Of a stretch of 64,000 nt of DNA, positions 45,973-57,669 are shown piece after piece (the stretch's first letter is position 1; every line of letters starts with the position of its first letter). The DNA lies in the NCBI RefSeq assembly GCF_003004785.1, contig NZ_PVZS01000006.1, positions 124,001 through 188,000 of the forward strand, read 5' to 3'. Source of the DNA: Alsobacter soli (GTDB taxonomy: Bacteria > Pseudomonadota > Alphaproteobacteria > Rhizobiales > Beijerinckiaceae). Position numbers and translations under genes: made by a program. The notes under the pieces are model-generated. The model was not told the DNA's origin. It saw nothing but the letters and a program-made list of their open reading frames with translations, and searched no databases.

Positions 45973-47325
45973 ATGGCCCCTCCCCCGTATGCGTCGTCCA
46001 GCAGGCTGGTGACCTTGTCCATCGAGACCCGGTCAGGGGCGCGCCAGATTGAGCTCCGCCCCGGCGCCCTCATCGCCGCGGTCGCCGTCTGCGGCGTTTT
46101 CCTGGCGTGGTCGGTCGCCGCGACGGCCTATCTGGCTTTCCGCGAGGATGTTCTCGGCGCGTTGATGACGCGCCAGACCCAGATGCAGTACGCCTATGAG
46201 GACCGCATCGCGGCCCTGCGCACCTCCATCGACCGGCTGACCAGTCGCCAGTTGCTCGACCAGGACTCCTTCGAGGGAAAGGTCCAGGAACTGATCGCGC
46301 GCCAGGCCCAGCTCGAGAACAGGCAGGCCATGGTGGCCTCCCTGGCCGCCCAGTTCGAATCTCAGGTCAAGGCGGCGCCGGCTGAAGCCCGCGCCCTCGG
46401 GACTCTTCCCCCAAGCCTCTTCCAGAGCAAGGGCCAAGGCGGCCCGCTGCCTGACGGCGCCAGCGCCTATGCGCCGGTCGAGCAGGCAGTCCCGGAGAAA
46501 CCCCGTCCCGCCTTCGAACCGGCCCCGCTTCGCGGCAGCAGCGCCGACGCGCGGCCCACGGCGCCTCCCTCGCAAACCCGGAAAGCCGGACTTTGGGAAG
46601 AGCGGGAGTTCCTGAAGAGCGGCCCGGTGCAGAACCAGCTGGCCGGTCTGGGCGCCAAACTCGCCCGCCTCGAAGCCGGGCAGATCCAGACGCTCGCGCG
46701 CATGGAGACACAGGCGCGCGCCTCGACGTCCCGCTACGCCTCCATCCTGGCCGAGCTCGGCCTGCAGCCAAGTCGCTTCCAGTCGCCATCCGCCCAAGGC
46801 GGCCCTTATGTCCCGGTGAAGCTCGACGGCAAGGCCGGCCCGTTCGAAAACGTGGCCGCTCGCCTCCAGGACGCGTTGGCCGACGGCGCTCGCCTCAGCG
46901 GCGTCATGAAGGCGCTCCCTATCCGCCGCCCCTTGCGGGGCGACGTGGATCAGACCTCCGGCTTCGGCTATCGCACGGATCCCTTCACGCGAAGCCTGGC
47001 CCTTCACACCGGGGTGGACCTGCGCGACGAGACTGGCGCCGCGGTCCGCCCGACCGCGAAGGGGACGGTGACCTCGGCCGGCTGGAGCGGCGGCTACGGC
47101 AACATGGTCGAGGTGGACCATGGAAACGGCATTGTGACCCGCTATGGCCACCTCTCAGCCATCCTGGTGGAGGAAGGCCAGCAGGTGGACCCGACGACGG
47201 TCATCGGCCGCGTCGGCTCGACCGGACGCTCAACGGGGCCTCACCTGCACTACGAGACCCGTATCGACGGGCAGCCGGTGGACCCCACGCGCTACCTGCG
47301 GATGGCCGCTCGTTTGGCTTCCTGA
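45973..47325 (+). CDS. M23-family peptidoglycan peptidase with coiled coil
   Basis: A 450-residue envelope protein with one membrane helix (LIAAVAVCGVFLAWSVAATA), a coiled coil (YEDRIAALRTSIDRLTSRQL to FESQVKAAP), a Pro/Ala-rich linker, and a C-terminal LytM domain. Zinc ligands are in RSLALHTGVDLRDETGA (His, Asp) and GPHLHYETRIDGQPVDP (His), with the active-site His in GNGIVTRYGHLSAI. All catalytic residues look intact, so it is a probable endopeptidase rather than an EnvC-type activator. ATG 45973 with AGGA upstream is preferred to 45949. TTAACC at 45915-45920 lies upstream. Confidence 0.9.
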   Translation: MAPPPYASSSRLVTLSIETRSGARQIELRPGALIAAVAVCGVFLAWSVAATAYLAFREDVLGALMTRQTQMQYAYEDRIAALRTSIDRLTSRQLLDQDSFEGKVQELIARQAQLENRQAMVASLAAQFESQVKAAPAEARALGTLPPSLFQSKGQGGPLPDGASAYAPVEQAVPEKPRPAFEPAPLRGSSADARPTAPPSQTRKAGLWEEREFLKSGPVQNQLAGLGAKLARLEAGQIQTLARMETQARASTSRYASILAELGLQPSRFQSPSAQGGPYVPVKLDGKAGPFENVAARLQDALADGARLSGVMKALPIRRPLRGDVDQTSGFGYRTDPFTRSLALHTGVDLRDETGAAVRPTAKGTVTSAGWSGGYGNMVEVDHGNGIVTRYGHLSAILVEEGQQVDPTTVIGRVGSTGRSTGPHLHYETRIDGQPVDPTRYLRMAARLAS

Positions 47326-47329
47326 CCCC

Positions 47330-47367
47330 TCGCCTTTGCGAGGAGCAAGGCGACGAAACGATTCAGT
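47330..47367. repeat. Degenerate half of a family A palindrome
   Basis: CTCGCCTTTGCGAGGAGCAA then GGCGACGAAACGATTCAG resembles the left arm of the copy at 24691 (TTGCGAGGAGC...GCGACGAAGCAATCCAG). The right arm is missing. It lies between the M23 peptidase gene and the bidirectional terminator. Confidence 0.5.
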
Positions 47368-47411
47368 ATGCCCAGGGCCAGAGGCCGGGCTTAACCTTTA
47401 GTCGCCAGCAC

Positions 47412-47438
47412 AAAAAAGGCCGGCTCACGCCGGCCTTT
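47412..47438 (-). terminator. Bidirectional Rho-independent terminator (prfB and M23 gene)
   Basis: AAAGGCCGGC / GCCGGCCTTT, a perfect 10-bp stem, closes a TCAC loop. On the minus strand it is followed by TTTTTTG, ending prfB 19 bases after its stop; on the plus strand by TTTCC. Confidence 0.88.
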
Positions 47439-47456
47439 CCCGCACTGAGCGCAGGC

Positions 47457-48585
47457 TCAGTCAATGTCCTGGACCTCTTCTCCGCCCCCATAGACGCGCT
47501 GCGCCAGGGCGGCCTCCATAAAGGGGTCGATCTCGCCGTCCAGCACGTCGCCGGGGCTCGTGGACTGCGTCCCGGTGCGCAGGTCCTTCACCAGCTGGTA
47601 GGGTTGCAGCACATAGGAGCGGATCTGGTGGCCCCAGCCGATGTCGGTCTTCGACGCGGCCTCGGCGTTGGCCTTCTCCTCGCGCTTCTGCAGCTCGAGC
47701 TCGTACAGGCGGGCGCGCAGCATATCCCAGGCCTTGGCTCGGTTCTTGTGCTGTGAGCGCTCCTGCTGACAGGCCACCACGATGCCCGTCGGGATGTGCG
47801 TGATGCGCACCGCCGAGTCGGTCGTGTTCACGTGCTGGCCGCCGGCGCCTGACGACCGGAAGGTGTCGATTCGGCAGTCGCTTTCCTTCACGTCGATCTG
47901 GATCCGGTCGTCGATGACCGGGTAGACCCATACGGAAGCGAAGCTGGTGTGCCGGCGGGCGTTGGAATCGAAGGGCGAGATGCGCACCAGGCGGTGCACG
48001 CCGGATTCCGTCTTGGCCCACCCGTAGGCGTTGTGGCCCTTGATCAGGAGCGTGGCGCCCTTGATGCCGGCCTCTTCGCCGTCGGCGATATCCACCACCT
48101 CGACCTTGTAGCCGCGGCGCTCGGCCCAGCGCGTGTACATGCGCATGAGCATGTTGGTCCAATCCTGGCTCTCGGTGCCGCCGGCGCCGGAATGGACTTC
48201 CAGGTAGGTGTCGTTCTGGTCCGCCTCGCCGGACAGCAGGGTTTCCACCTGCCGCCGGGCCGCTTCGGCCTGGACGTTGCGGATCGCCTGCTCGCCCTCG
48301 CCGATGGCGGACTGGTCGTCCTCCATCTCGCCGAGTTCGATCAGCGTCACCGCGTCTTCCAGCTCGCGCTCGAGGCGCGCGATGGAGCCCAGCCGGTCCT
48401 CCAGGTCGGTGCGTTCCCGCATGACCTTCTGGGCGGCGTCGGCGTCGTTCCAGAGATTGGGATCTTCAGCCTTGGCGTTCAGTTCGGCCAGGCGACGCGT
48501 GGCTGCGTCGAAGTCAAAGATGCCTCCTCAGCAGTCCAACGGACTGCTTGGCGGATTCGAGCAGAGATTCGATCTCGGCGCGCAT
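47457..48585 (-). CDS. prfB: Peptide chain release factor 2, expressed by programmed +1 frameshift
   Basis: RF2 releases peptides at UGA and UAA codons. The gene consists of 23 codons (48585-48517), ending in CTT before an in-frame TGA at 48516-48514, and then 352 codons in the +1 frame (48515-47457). Slippage at CTT-TGA-C gives a 375-residue protein whose sequence across the join is [20 protein letters not shown], as in complete RF2 proteins. The SPF codon-recognition tripeptide is in [20 protein letters not shown], and the catalytic GGQ in [21 protein letters not shown] simple open frame begins only at 48422 and would lose 54 residues. Transcription continues from or near mrcA, 97 bases upstream. 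Confidence 0.95.
48514..48528 (-). promoter_or_regulatory. RF2 autoregulatory frameshift site
   Basis: On the minus strand the sequence reads AGGAGG-CAT-CTT-TGA-C: an internal Shine-Dalgarno (48528-48523), a three-base spacer, the slippery CTT (48519-48517) and the in-frame UGA followed by C. This matches the E. coli prfB arrangement, in which slow UGA decoding at low RF2 favours +1 slippage. Confidence 0.93.
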
Positions 48586-48682
48586 GAAACTCTCATGGGT
48601 GTGGAGGAAAGCGCGGCGGGACGGCCGCGCGCGATCGTGGGATAGGTAGCGACGAGCGCCGGGGGTGTAAAGGCGTACCCCG

Positions 48683-51085
48683 TCAGTACAACCCGCCCGT
48701 GCCGCTGTTCACCGTCGGGCTCTCGCCTCCGCCGCCGCCCGCGCCGATCACCGAGAAGGTGTCGGGCGGCGCTGTACCCGGCTTGAAGGCCTCGAGGATG
48801 GCGCCCGTATCATTGGGCCCGGCGCGCAGACCCGTGGAGCCGGCCACCCGAATGAGCTTGATGCCAGGCGGCACGCGGAACGGCGTCGCGGGCTTGTCCG
48901 CCAGGGCGACCTTCATGAAGTCCCGGAAAATCGGGGCCGCGTAGACGCCGGCAGTGACCGAGTTGCCCAGCGAGCGGGGCTTGTCGTAGCCCATGTAGAC
49001 GCCCACCGCGAGGTCGGGCGAGAAGCCGACGAACCAGACGTCCTTGGCGTCGTTGGTGGTGCCCGTCTTGCCCGCGAGCGGCTTGCCGACCTCCTTCACC
49101 ACCGTCGCGGTGCCCCGCTGCACCACGCCCTCCAGCATCGACACGATCTGGTAGGCGGTGAGCGGGTCCAGCACCTGCTCGCGCTTGTCCACGAGCTTGG
49201 GCTCGCTCTGGCCGTTGTACTTCTCCGCGTCGCAGTTCAGGCACTGCCGCTCGTCGTGCTTGTAGATCGTCTGGCCCCAGCGGTCCTGGATGCGGTCGAT
49301 CAGCGTCGACTTGATACGCTTGCCGCCGTTCACGAACATCGAATAGGCGGTGGTCATGCGCATGACCGTGGTCTCGCCGGCGCCCAGCGACATTGCGAGC
49401 ACGGGCAGCATGTCGTCATAGACCCCGAAGCGCTTGGCGTATTCCGAGATCAGCGGCATCCCGACGTCCTGCGCCAGGCGCACGGTCATCAGGTTCTTCG
49501 AGTGCTCGATGCCGTAGCGCAACGTGTGCGGCCCGCCCGACTTGCCGTCGTAGTTCTCCGGCCGCCAGACCTCCTGCCCCGGCCCCATGTCGATCTCGAT
49601 GGGCGAATCCATGATGACCGACGAAGGCGTGTAGCCGTTGTCCAGCGCCGTGGCGTAGACGAACGGTTTGAAGGACGAGCCCGGCTGCCGCATCGCCTGG
49701 GTGGCGCGGTTGAACTTGGACTGGTCGAAGCTGAAGCCGCCCACCATGGCGAGCACGCGGCCCGTATAGGGGTCCATGGCCACGAGCGCGCCGGAGATCT
49801 CCGGCAGCTGCCGCAGCCGGTACTGCCCGCCGCCCTGCGGCTCCACGTAGATCACGTCGCCGGCCGCCACGAGCTGCCGGACCGGCTTGCGGGTCCACTT
49901 GGCGCCTTCGTTGGTCAGGGTTCCGGTCTCGCGCTCGCGCTCGAGCTGACCGCCCGGGTCGCGCTTGGGCTGCAGGCCGATCCGCGCGGTGTCGCCATTC
50001 ACGTCGATGACGACGGCGAGGCGCCAGGGCTGCACGTCGCCCAGCGCCGGGACTTCGCCCAGCGGCGCGCCCCAGTCCTTGCCGGTGATCTCCAGCCGCT
50101 GGATGGCGCCGCGCCAGCCATGCGCCTCGTCATAGCGCACGAGGCCATCGGCCAGCGTCTTGCGGGCGGCGAGCTGCAACTTGGGATCCAGCGTGGTGCG
50201 GACCGAAAGGCCGCCCTCGTAGAGCTTCTTCTCGCCGTAGCGCTCGGCCAGGTCGCGCCGGACCTCCTCGGCGAAATAGCCGGCCGCATAGGAGTTCGGC
50301 GAGAGCGAACGCGGGTTGACGTTGAGCGGCTCCTTCTTGGCCGCCGCGCCATCCTCGCGCGAGACGTAGCCATTCTCGACCATGCGGTCGATGACGTAGT
50401 TGCGGCGGTCGATCGCCTTGTCCCGGTTGCGGAACGGATGCAGGTCGCTGGGCGCCTTGGGCAGCGCCGCCAGGTAGGCCGCCTCCGCCAGCGTCAGCTC
50501 GTGCACCGACTTGCCGTAGTAGTTGAGCGCCGCCGCGGCGACTCCGTAGTTGCCGAGACCAAGGTAGATCTCGTTCATATAGAGTTCGAGGATCTTGTCC
50601 TTGGTGTAGGTGCTCTCGATCCGCAACGCGAGGAGCAGCTCCTTGATCTTGCGATCGAAGGTCTGCTCGTTCGTGAGCAGGAAGTTCTTGGCCACCTGCT
50701 GGGTGATGGTGGAGGCGCCCTGCGGGCGGGTGCCTTTCTCGCGCTTGAAATAGAACACCGCGGCGCGGGCGATGCCCTCCGGGTCGACGCCGGGGTGCTT
50801 GTAGAAGTTCTTGTCCTCGGCCGACAGGAAGGCCGCGATCACGAGCTTCGGCACCGCCTGGATGGGGATGAACATGCGCCGCTCGCGCGAATATTCGGCG
50901 AGGAGGCTGCCGTCACCCGCATGCACGCGGGTCATTACCGCCGGCTCGTGATTCGCCAGCTGGGTGTAGTCGGGCAGGTCCTGGGAGAACTTCCAGAGGA
51001 CGAAGCCCACGCCGGCCGCGCCGATGAGGAACAGGATCGCCCCAGCCGTGAACAGGAACCCGATCAGCCGAAGTACATACCGCAT
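48683..51085 (-). CDS. mrcA: Penicillin-binding protein 1A
   Basis: Bifunctional peptidoglycan synthase, 800 residues. After one membrane helix (FLFTAGAILFLIGAAGVGFV) the GT51 glycosyltransferase domain shows SAEDKNFYKHPGVDPEGIAR, RPQGASTITQQVAKNFLLTN, KIKELLLALRIESTYTKDKI and NEIYLGLGNYGVAAAALNYY. An OB-like insert (about residues 310-430) precedes the transpeptidase domain with MRQPGSSFKPFVYATALDNG (SxxK) and KPLAGKTGTTNDAKDVWFVG (KTG). The C-terminal tail is Gly-rich (GAGGGGGESPTVNSG). All catalytic motifs are intact. The 291-base interval up to the amidase gene (51086-51376) shows no other gene. Confidence 0.95.
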   Translation of the reverse strand: MRYVLRLIGFLFTAGAILFLIGAAGVGFVLWKFSQDLPDYTQLANHEPAVMTRVHAGDGSLLAEYSRERRMFIPIQAVPKLVIAAFLSAEDKNFYKHPGVDPEGIARAAVFYFKREKGTRPQGASTITQQVAKNFLLTNEQTFDRKIKELLLALRIESTYTKDKILELYMNEIYLGLGNYGVAAAALNYYGKSVHELTLAEAAYLAALPKAPSDLHPFRNRDKAIDRRNYVIDRMVENGYVSREDGAAAKKEPLNVNPRSLSPNSYAAGYFAEEVRRDLAERYGEKKLYEGGLSVRTTLDPKLQLAARKTLADGLVRYDEAHGWRGAIQRLEITGKDWGAPLGEVPALGDVQPWRLAVVIDVNGDTARIGLQPKRDPGGQLERERETGTLTNEGAKWTRKPVRQLVAAGDVIYVEPQGGGQYRLRQLPEISGALVAMDPYTGRVLAMVGGFSFDQSKFNRATQAMRQPGSSFKPFVYATALDNGYTPSSVIMDSPIEIDMGPGQEVWRPENYDGKSGGPHTLRYGIEHSKNLMTVRLAQDVGMPLISEYAKRFGVYDDMLPVLAMSLGAGETTVMRMTTAYSMFVNGGKRIKSTLIDRIQDRWGQTIYKHDERQCLNCDAEKYNGQSEPKLVDKREQVLDPLTAYQIVSMLEGVVQRGTATVVKEVGKPLAGKTGTTNDAKDVWFVGFSPDLAVGVYMGYDKPRSLGNSVTAGVYAAPIFRDFMKVALADKPATPFRVPPGIKLIRVAGSTGLRAGPNDTGAILEAFKPGTAPPDTFSVIGAGGGGGESPTVNSGTGGLY

Positions 51086-51376
51086 CAGTCGCGTTGTCCG
51101 CCTTCATGCGCGGGGCCTGGCCCCGTCTCGACCGCAGGATCGGGATCCTGGCGGCCAGCCCTCGTTGAATACGCAACAATCGACATTCGGCCAGGCCGTC
51201 CGGCTTCGCCGGAAGGAGCGCGCCCGCAATACCTGGGCGACGCCCCGGATCCGCGCCCTCCTGCGGACCCTGTCGTCAAGCACTCTACATGGCGCGGTCC
51301 GGCCGCGCACTCCCAATCGACCGACAGCCGAAGGCTGCGGACTCACTGTGGTGAAAACACGACGGTTTGCCGGAGG

Positions 51377-52645
51377 TCAAGGTTTCGACGACGCGCCCTG
51401 CTGCGCGAGCCGCGGCGCCAGGAAGGCGTTGATCGCCGTCGCGATCGAGTCCGTCGCCTTGTCGCGCCATGCATCCGCCACCAGCAACTCGACGTCGCTC
51501 TTGCTGGACAGATAGCCGAGCTCGATCAGCACGGAAGGCACGTCCGGCACCCTCAGCACCCAGAAGCCGGCCGAGCGCTGAGGATTCTTGTTCAGCTTGG
51601 CGGCGGCCGTCATCTTTCCCACCAGGGTTCGGGCGAAAAGATGCGAATAGGTGCGCGTCTCGCGGCGGGTCAGGTCGCCCAGGATGCCGGCCACCTCTTC
51701 GGCCGAGGCCTCCGTCTCCACGCCCGCCACGCTGTCCGACTTGTTCTCGGATTCAGCCAGCTGGGCCGCCTCCGCGTCCGACGCCTTGTCCGAGTTCGTG
51801 TAGACCGTGAGCCCCCTTACCTCCGGGCTCGCCCGCACCGTGTCGGCGTGGATCGAGACGAACAGGCTCGCCCCGTTCTCCTGGGCGACGCGGACGCGGT
51901 CCCGGAGCGAGATGAAGGAATCGTCGTCACGGGTGATCACGACGCGATAGCGGCCGTTCTTCTCCAGCTTGCCCTTCAGCTCGCGTGTGAAGGCGAGCAC
52001 CACGTCCTTCTCGATGACGTGATTGAGCCCGATCGCGCCGGTGTCGATGCCCCCGTGCCCGGGATCGAGCACCACGACGGGGCGCTTGTCCCCCGGCGCC
52101 CTGCGCGACGCCACGGAGGGCTCAGCCGCGGGGGCGCGGTCGGCGGCCGCGGCCTTGGCGAAGGCCTCGCGGTCGGCCCGCTTGATGTCCAGCACGAGCG
52201 AATTCGCCGCCCCGTTGGCCGCGCTCTCGTTGGCCACCTGCCCCGGCAGCGCCGGCGCGGCGAGTTCGATCACCACGCGCGAGCGCCCGGGCCCGATCAG
52301 GCCGTAGCGGAAGGACTTCACCAGCCCCTTCGTCCGGCGCGAGGCTTCGGCGGGAATCTGGAAGTTCACCTCGGGCAGGTCCAGCACGAGCCGGTCCGGT
52401 TTCTCCAGCACCTTCACGGAAGGCTCGACCGGCTCGGAGGTGGTCAGGCTGAGGCGCGTCGAAGAGCCGTCGCCAGAGACCTGGGCGTCGATCGCGACTG
52501 GCAGCGGCCTGGCCGCGACTGGGGCCGCGGCCGGCTGGCTGTCGGGCGCCGCCTCGGCCTCGGCCGCCCGGGCGCCCGCGCAGGCCAGGCCCAGCGCGAC
52601 AGCCGCCGCGGTCCAGATCCAAACTGCGCGCCTCGATCCAGCCAT
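51377..52645 (-). CDS. N-acetylmuramoyl-L-alanine amidase with AMIN domain (AmiC-like)
   Basis: Periplasmic zinc amidase that cleaves peptidoglycan stem peptides during cell separation. The signal peptide AVWIWTAAAVALGLACAGAR is followed by an AMIN domain (about residues 55-170, including VLEKPDRLVLDLPEVNFQIP) and an Amidase_3 domain: VVLDPGHGGIDTGAIGLNHV (His), NHVIEKDVVLAF (Glu), ASLFVSIHADTV (His) and VLIELGYLSSKSDVELLV (catalytic Glu). It has an extra segment after IHAD (SDKASDAEAAQLAESENKSD), which in AmiA/B/C forms the inhibitory helix released by an activator. ATG 52645 with AGGGA upstream gives a standard signal peptide; ATG 52693 is also in frame. Confidence 0.92.
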   Translation of the reverse strand: MAGSRRAVWIWTAAAVALGLACAGARAAEAEAAPDSQPAAAPVAARPLPVAIDAQVSGDGSSTRLSLTTSEPVEPSVKVLEKPDRLVLDLPEVNFQIPAEASRRTKGLVKSFRYGLIGPGRSRVVIELAAPALPGQVANESAANGAANSLVLDIKRADREAFAKAAAADRAPAAEPSVASRRAPGDKRPVVVLDPGHGGIDTGAIGLNHVIEKDVVLAFTRELKGKLEKNGRYRVVITRDDDSFISLRDRVRVAQENGASLFVSIHADTVRASPEVRGLTVYTNSDKASDAEAAQLAESENKSDSVAGVETEASAEEVAGILGDLTRRETRTYSHLFARTLVGKMTAAAKLNKNPQRSAGFWVLRVPDVPSVLIELGYLSSKSDVELLVADAWRDKATDSIATAINAFLAPRLAQQGASSKP

Positions 52646-53320
52646 TCCCGCGTCCCTGCGGCGCCGCCCTGCGCCATCTTCCCATGGGTTCATAGGCTAT
52701 AGTTTGCGTTCGGTTAACCAATTCTTCCGGGGGAGTTGAGTTTCCTCCGCCGAAGTTGCGGGCCCGTCACAGTCGCATAAATGCTTGCAAGATTCGGGGT
52801 TTTCGCCATATGAGGAAAGGGTCACGTCTCTCCGTCATCGGCACGAGCGCCTCGGCTCCTGAGGCTTCTTGCCGGAACCGGCTCTTGATGCTGGGGCTTT
52901 CGGCCGCAGGTCAGTTTTTCCGGCGACAGTGGTGAGCGGCGTGGCGTCGAAGCCTCGCATGGATTTCCGGTCGAGGCGCCACGGCCGACGTCTGGGGCCC
53001 CGCCAAGGCCCGCTTCCGATCGTCGGCCCCCGAAAAGGTATCGAGGTCGTGGCGTGAGCATCTGGCTCCGGACCCGTCGAGAGCTTCACACCGCGGGCGT
53101 CGCAGGACGCTCGACGGTTCTCCGTCGGCTTCGCAAGCGCCCCGCCTTTCTCAGCGCATGTTCAACCCACGCCGGCCTCCGGCGCAAACAAAGCGCTGCC
53201 CCCCTTTCCGTCCGTTCTCTCGTCGCCCCTTTTCCGCCGCCGCTCGTTCCGGGCGGACGGCTATGCTTGCCTGCGTCGAGACTGGTCGGTCCACGGGAGC
53301 AGCGCCAATGAGAGACCCTC
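52646..53320 (+). other. Divergent spacer with long untranslated leader of rne
   Basis: No gene is seen in this interval of about 675 bases. TTGCAA (52785-52790) and TATGAG (52809-52814), spaced by 18 bases, could be the rne promoter, giving a leader of about 500 nt. Long 5' leaders mediate RNase E autoregulation in enterobacteria by acting as substrate for the enzyme. The leader is GC-rich with several local hairpins. TTAACC (52714-52719) lies near the amidase side. Frames within it have no plausible product. Confidence 0.45.
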
Positions 53321-56179
<2,859 letters not shown>

Positions 56180-56205
56180 CCGCAAGCACGAGAGGCAGAA
56201 ACCCG

Positions 56206-56232
56206 AAGGGCGGCCACTTGGCCGCCCTTTTT
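56206..56232 (+). terminator. Rho-independent terminator of rne
   Basis: AAGGGCGGCC / GGCCGCCCTT, a perfect 10-bp stem with loop ACTT, followed by TTTC, 27 bases past the rne stop. Confidence 0.85.
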
Positions 56233-56260
56233 CATTGAAGCTGCAAGCTGGTCCCCTCCC

Positions 56261-56305
56261 CGTCATCCCCGGCGGCGCGATGCGCCGGGAAGGGGTCCAG
56301 GGGCG
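56261..56305. repeat. Half copy of a family B palindrome
   Basis: CGTCATCCCCGGCGGCGCGA and GAAGGGGTCCAGGGGCGAC repeat the left arm of the copies at 2870 and 40360, but no right arm follows. It lies between the rne terminator and the convergent aminotransferase gene. Confidence 0.7.
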
Positions 56306-56360
56306 ACCGGCAGCGCCTCCAGGCGAATCGCGACGGATAGAATCCCCCGTCGCGGCCCGC

Positions 56361-57563
56361 TTACCCCTTCAGGAACCCGCCCAGCCGCTTCACGGCTTCC
56401 CGGCAGGTCTCTTCCGTGCCGGCGAACGACAGCCGCATGTAGCGCGAGCCCCGCGCGGGGTCGAAGTCGAGGCCCGGCGTCACGGCGACGCCCGTCTCGT
56501 CCAGGATGCGACGGCAGAACGCCATCGAGTCGTTGGTGTATCGCCCGACGTCCACATAGACATAGAAGGCCCCGTCCACGGGCAGGAAGTCCGGCAGGCC
56601 GATGCGCGGCAGATCCTGGAGCAGCAGCGCCCGGTTGCGGGCGTAGCCGGCCTTCACGGCCTCCAGCTCATCCGTGGCCGAGAACGCCGCCTCGGCGGCG
56701 ATCTGGCTGAGGTAGGGCACGGAGATGAACAGGCTCTGGGCCAGCCGCTCGATCGGCCGCACCAGCACCTCCGGCACGACCATCCAGCCCACGCGCCAAC
56801 CGGTCATGCAGTAGTATTTGGAGAAGCTGTTGATCACCACGGCGTCAGGATCCACCGACAGCGCCGTCTCGGCCGGGCGCTCGTAGGTGAGCCCGTGGTA
56901 GATCTCGTCCGACACGAACCACAGCCCGAGCTCCTCGCATGCGCGCCCAAGGTCGGCCAGCCCGGCTTGGCTCATCATGGTGCCCGAAGGATTGGCCGGG
57001 CTCATCGCCAGCACGCCCCGCAGCGGCTTCTGCGCATGGGCGGCCCGGATCGCCTCCCCGGTGAGGCTCCAGCCGGTGGCGGCCGAAGTCTCGATCTCCA
57101 CCGGCTCGATGCCGAGGGCCTTCAGCGTGTTGCGGTAGGCCGGATACCCCGGCGCGCTGATCGCGACCCGGTCGCCCGCGTCGAACATCGCCAGGAACGA
57201 CAGGATGAACCCGCCCGACGAGCCCGTCGTCACCACGATTCGCTCGGCCGGCACGCTCACGCCGTAGGCGTCCCGGTAGTGGCGCGCGATGCGCTCGCGC
57301 AGCGACGGCAGGCCCAGCGCCTCCGTGTAGCCGATGCGCCCGCGCGCGAGCGCGGCGGCGGCGGCCTCCGTAACCGCCCGCGGCGCGGGCGCGCCCGGCT
57401 GGCCCACCTCCATGTGCAGCACGCTGCCGCCACCCGCCTCCTTGGCGTTGGCGGCGGACAGCACGTCCATGGCCAGGAACGGCTCGACCGCGCTGCGGGC
57501 GGCCGGGCGGAGCGCGGGCCGCCGCGCGCCGGTGGAAAGGGTGTGCTTCGCCGTGTCCGCCAT
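56361..57563 (-). CDS. Class I/II pyridoxal-phosphate aminotransferase
   Basis: An aspartate-aminotransferase-fold enzyme of 400 residues. Motifs: SVLHMEVGQPGAPAPRAVTE, GRIGYTEALGLPSLRERIAR, VVTTGSSGGFILSFLAMFDA, ISAPGYPAYRNTLKALGIE, AMSPANPSGTMMSQAGLADL, FVSDEIYHGLTYERPAETAL and the PLP lysine in VINSFSKYYCMTGWRVGWMV, and the substrate-carboxylate arginine in RGSRYMRLSFAGTEET. It is complete and active-looking. The amino donor cannot be decided from sequence. ATG 57563 chosen; upstream frame lacks similarity. It is divergent from the M48 peptidase gene over 106 bases. Confidence 0.9.
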   Translation of the reverse strand: MADTAKHTLSTGARRPALRPAARSAVEPFLAMDVLSAANAKEAGGGSVLHMEVGQPGAPAPRAVTEAAAAALARGRIGYTEALGLPSLRERIARHYRDAYGVSVPAERIVVTTGSSGGFILSFLAMFDAGDRVAISAPGYPAYRNTLKALGIEPVEIETSAATGWSLTGEAIRAAHAQKPLRGVLAMSPANPSGTMMSQAGLADLGRACEELGLWFVSDEIYHGLTYERPAETALSVDPDAVVINSFSKYYCMTGWRVGWMVVPEVLVRPIERLAQSLFISVPYLSQIAAEAAFSATDELEAVKAGYARNRALLLQDLPRIGLPDFLPVDGAFYVYVDVGRYTNDSMAFCRRILDETGVAVTPGLDFDPARGSRYMRLSFAGTEETCREAVKRLGGFLKG

Positions 57564-57669
57564 GGGGTCGCCCTGATTGCCGGGCACAGGGGCGGCAAGC
57601 GGAAGGGGCGCCGCCGAATTGACCGGAGGGCGCCGGGTCCGTAAGTCTTGCGCCAGGTCCGAGAGCCCG

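Noticed and set aside
48422-48585. prfB read as a broken gene or pseudogene because of the in-frame TGA
   Set aside because: The TGA is in the standard programmed-frameshift context and the downstream frame is intact.
49256-52702. Very long plus-strand open frame (1148 codons) opposite the PBP1A and amidase genes
   Set aside because: It is antisense to two clear genes, is rich in Arg/His/Gly/Asp without any domain, and arises from the high GC content removing stop codons from the complementary frame.
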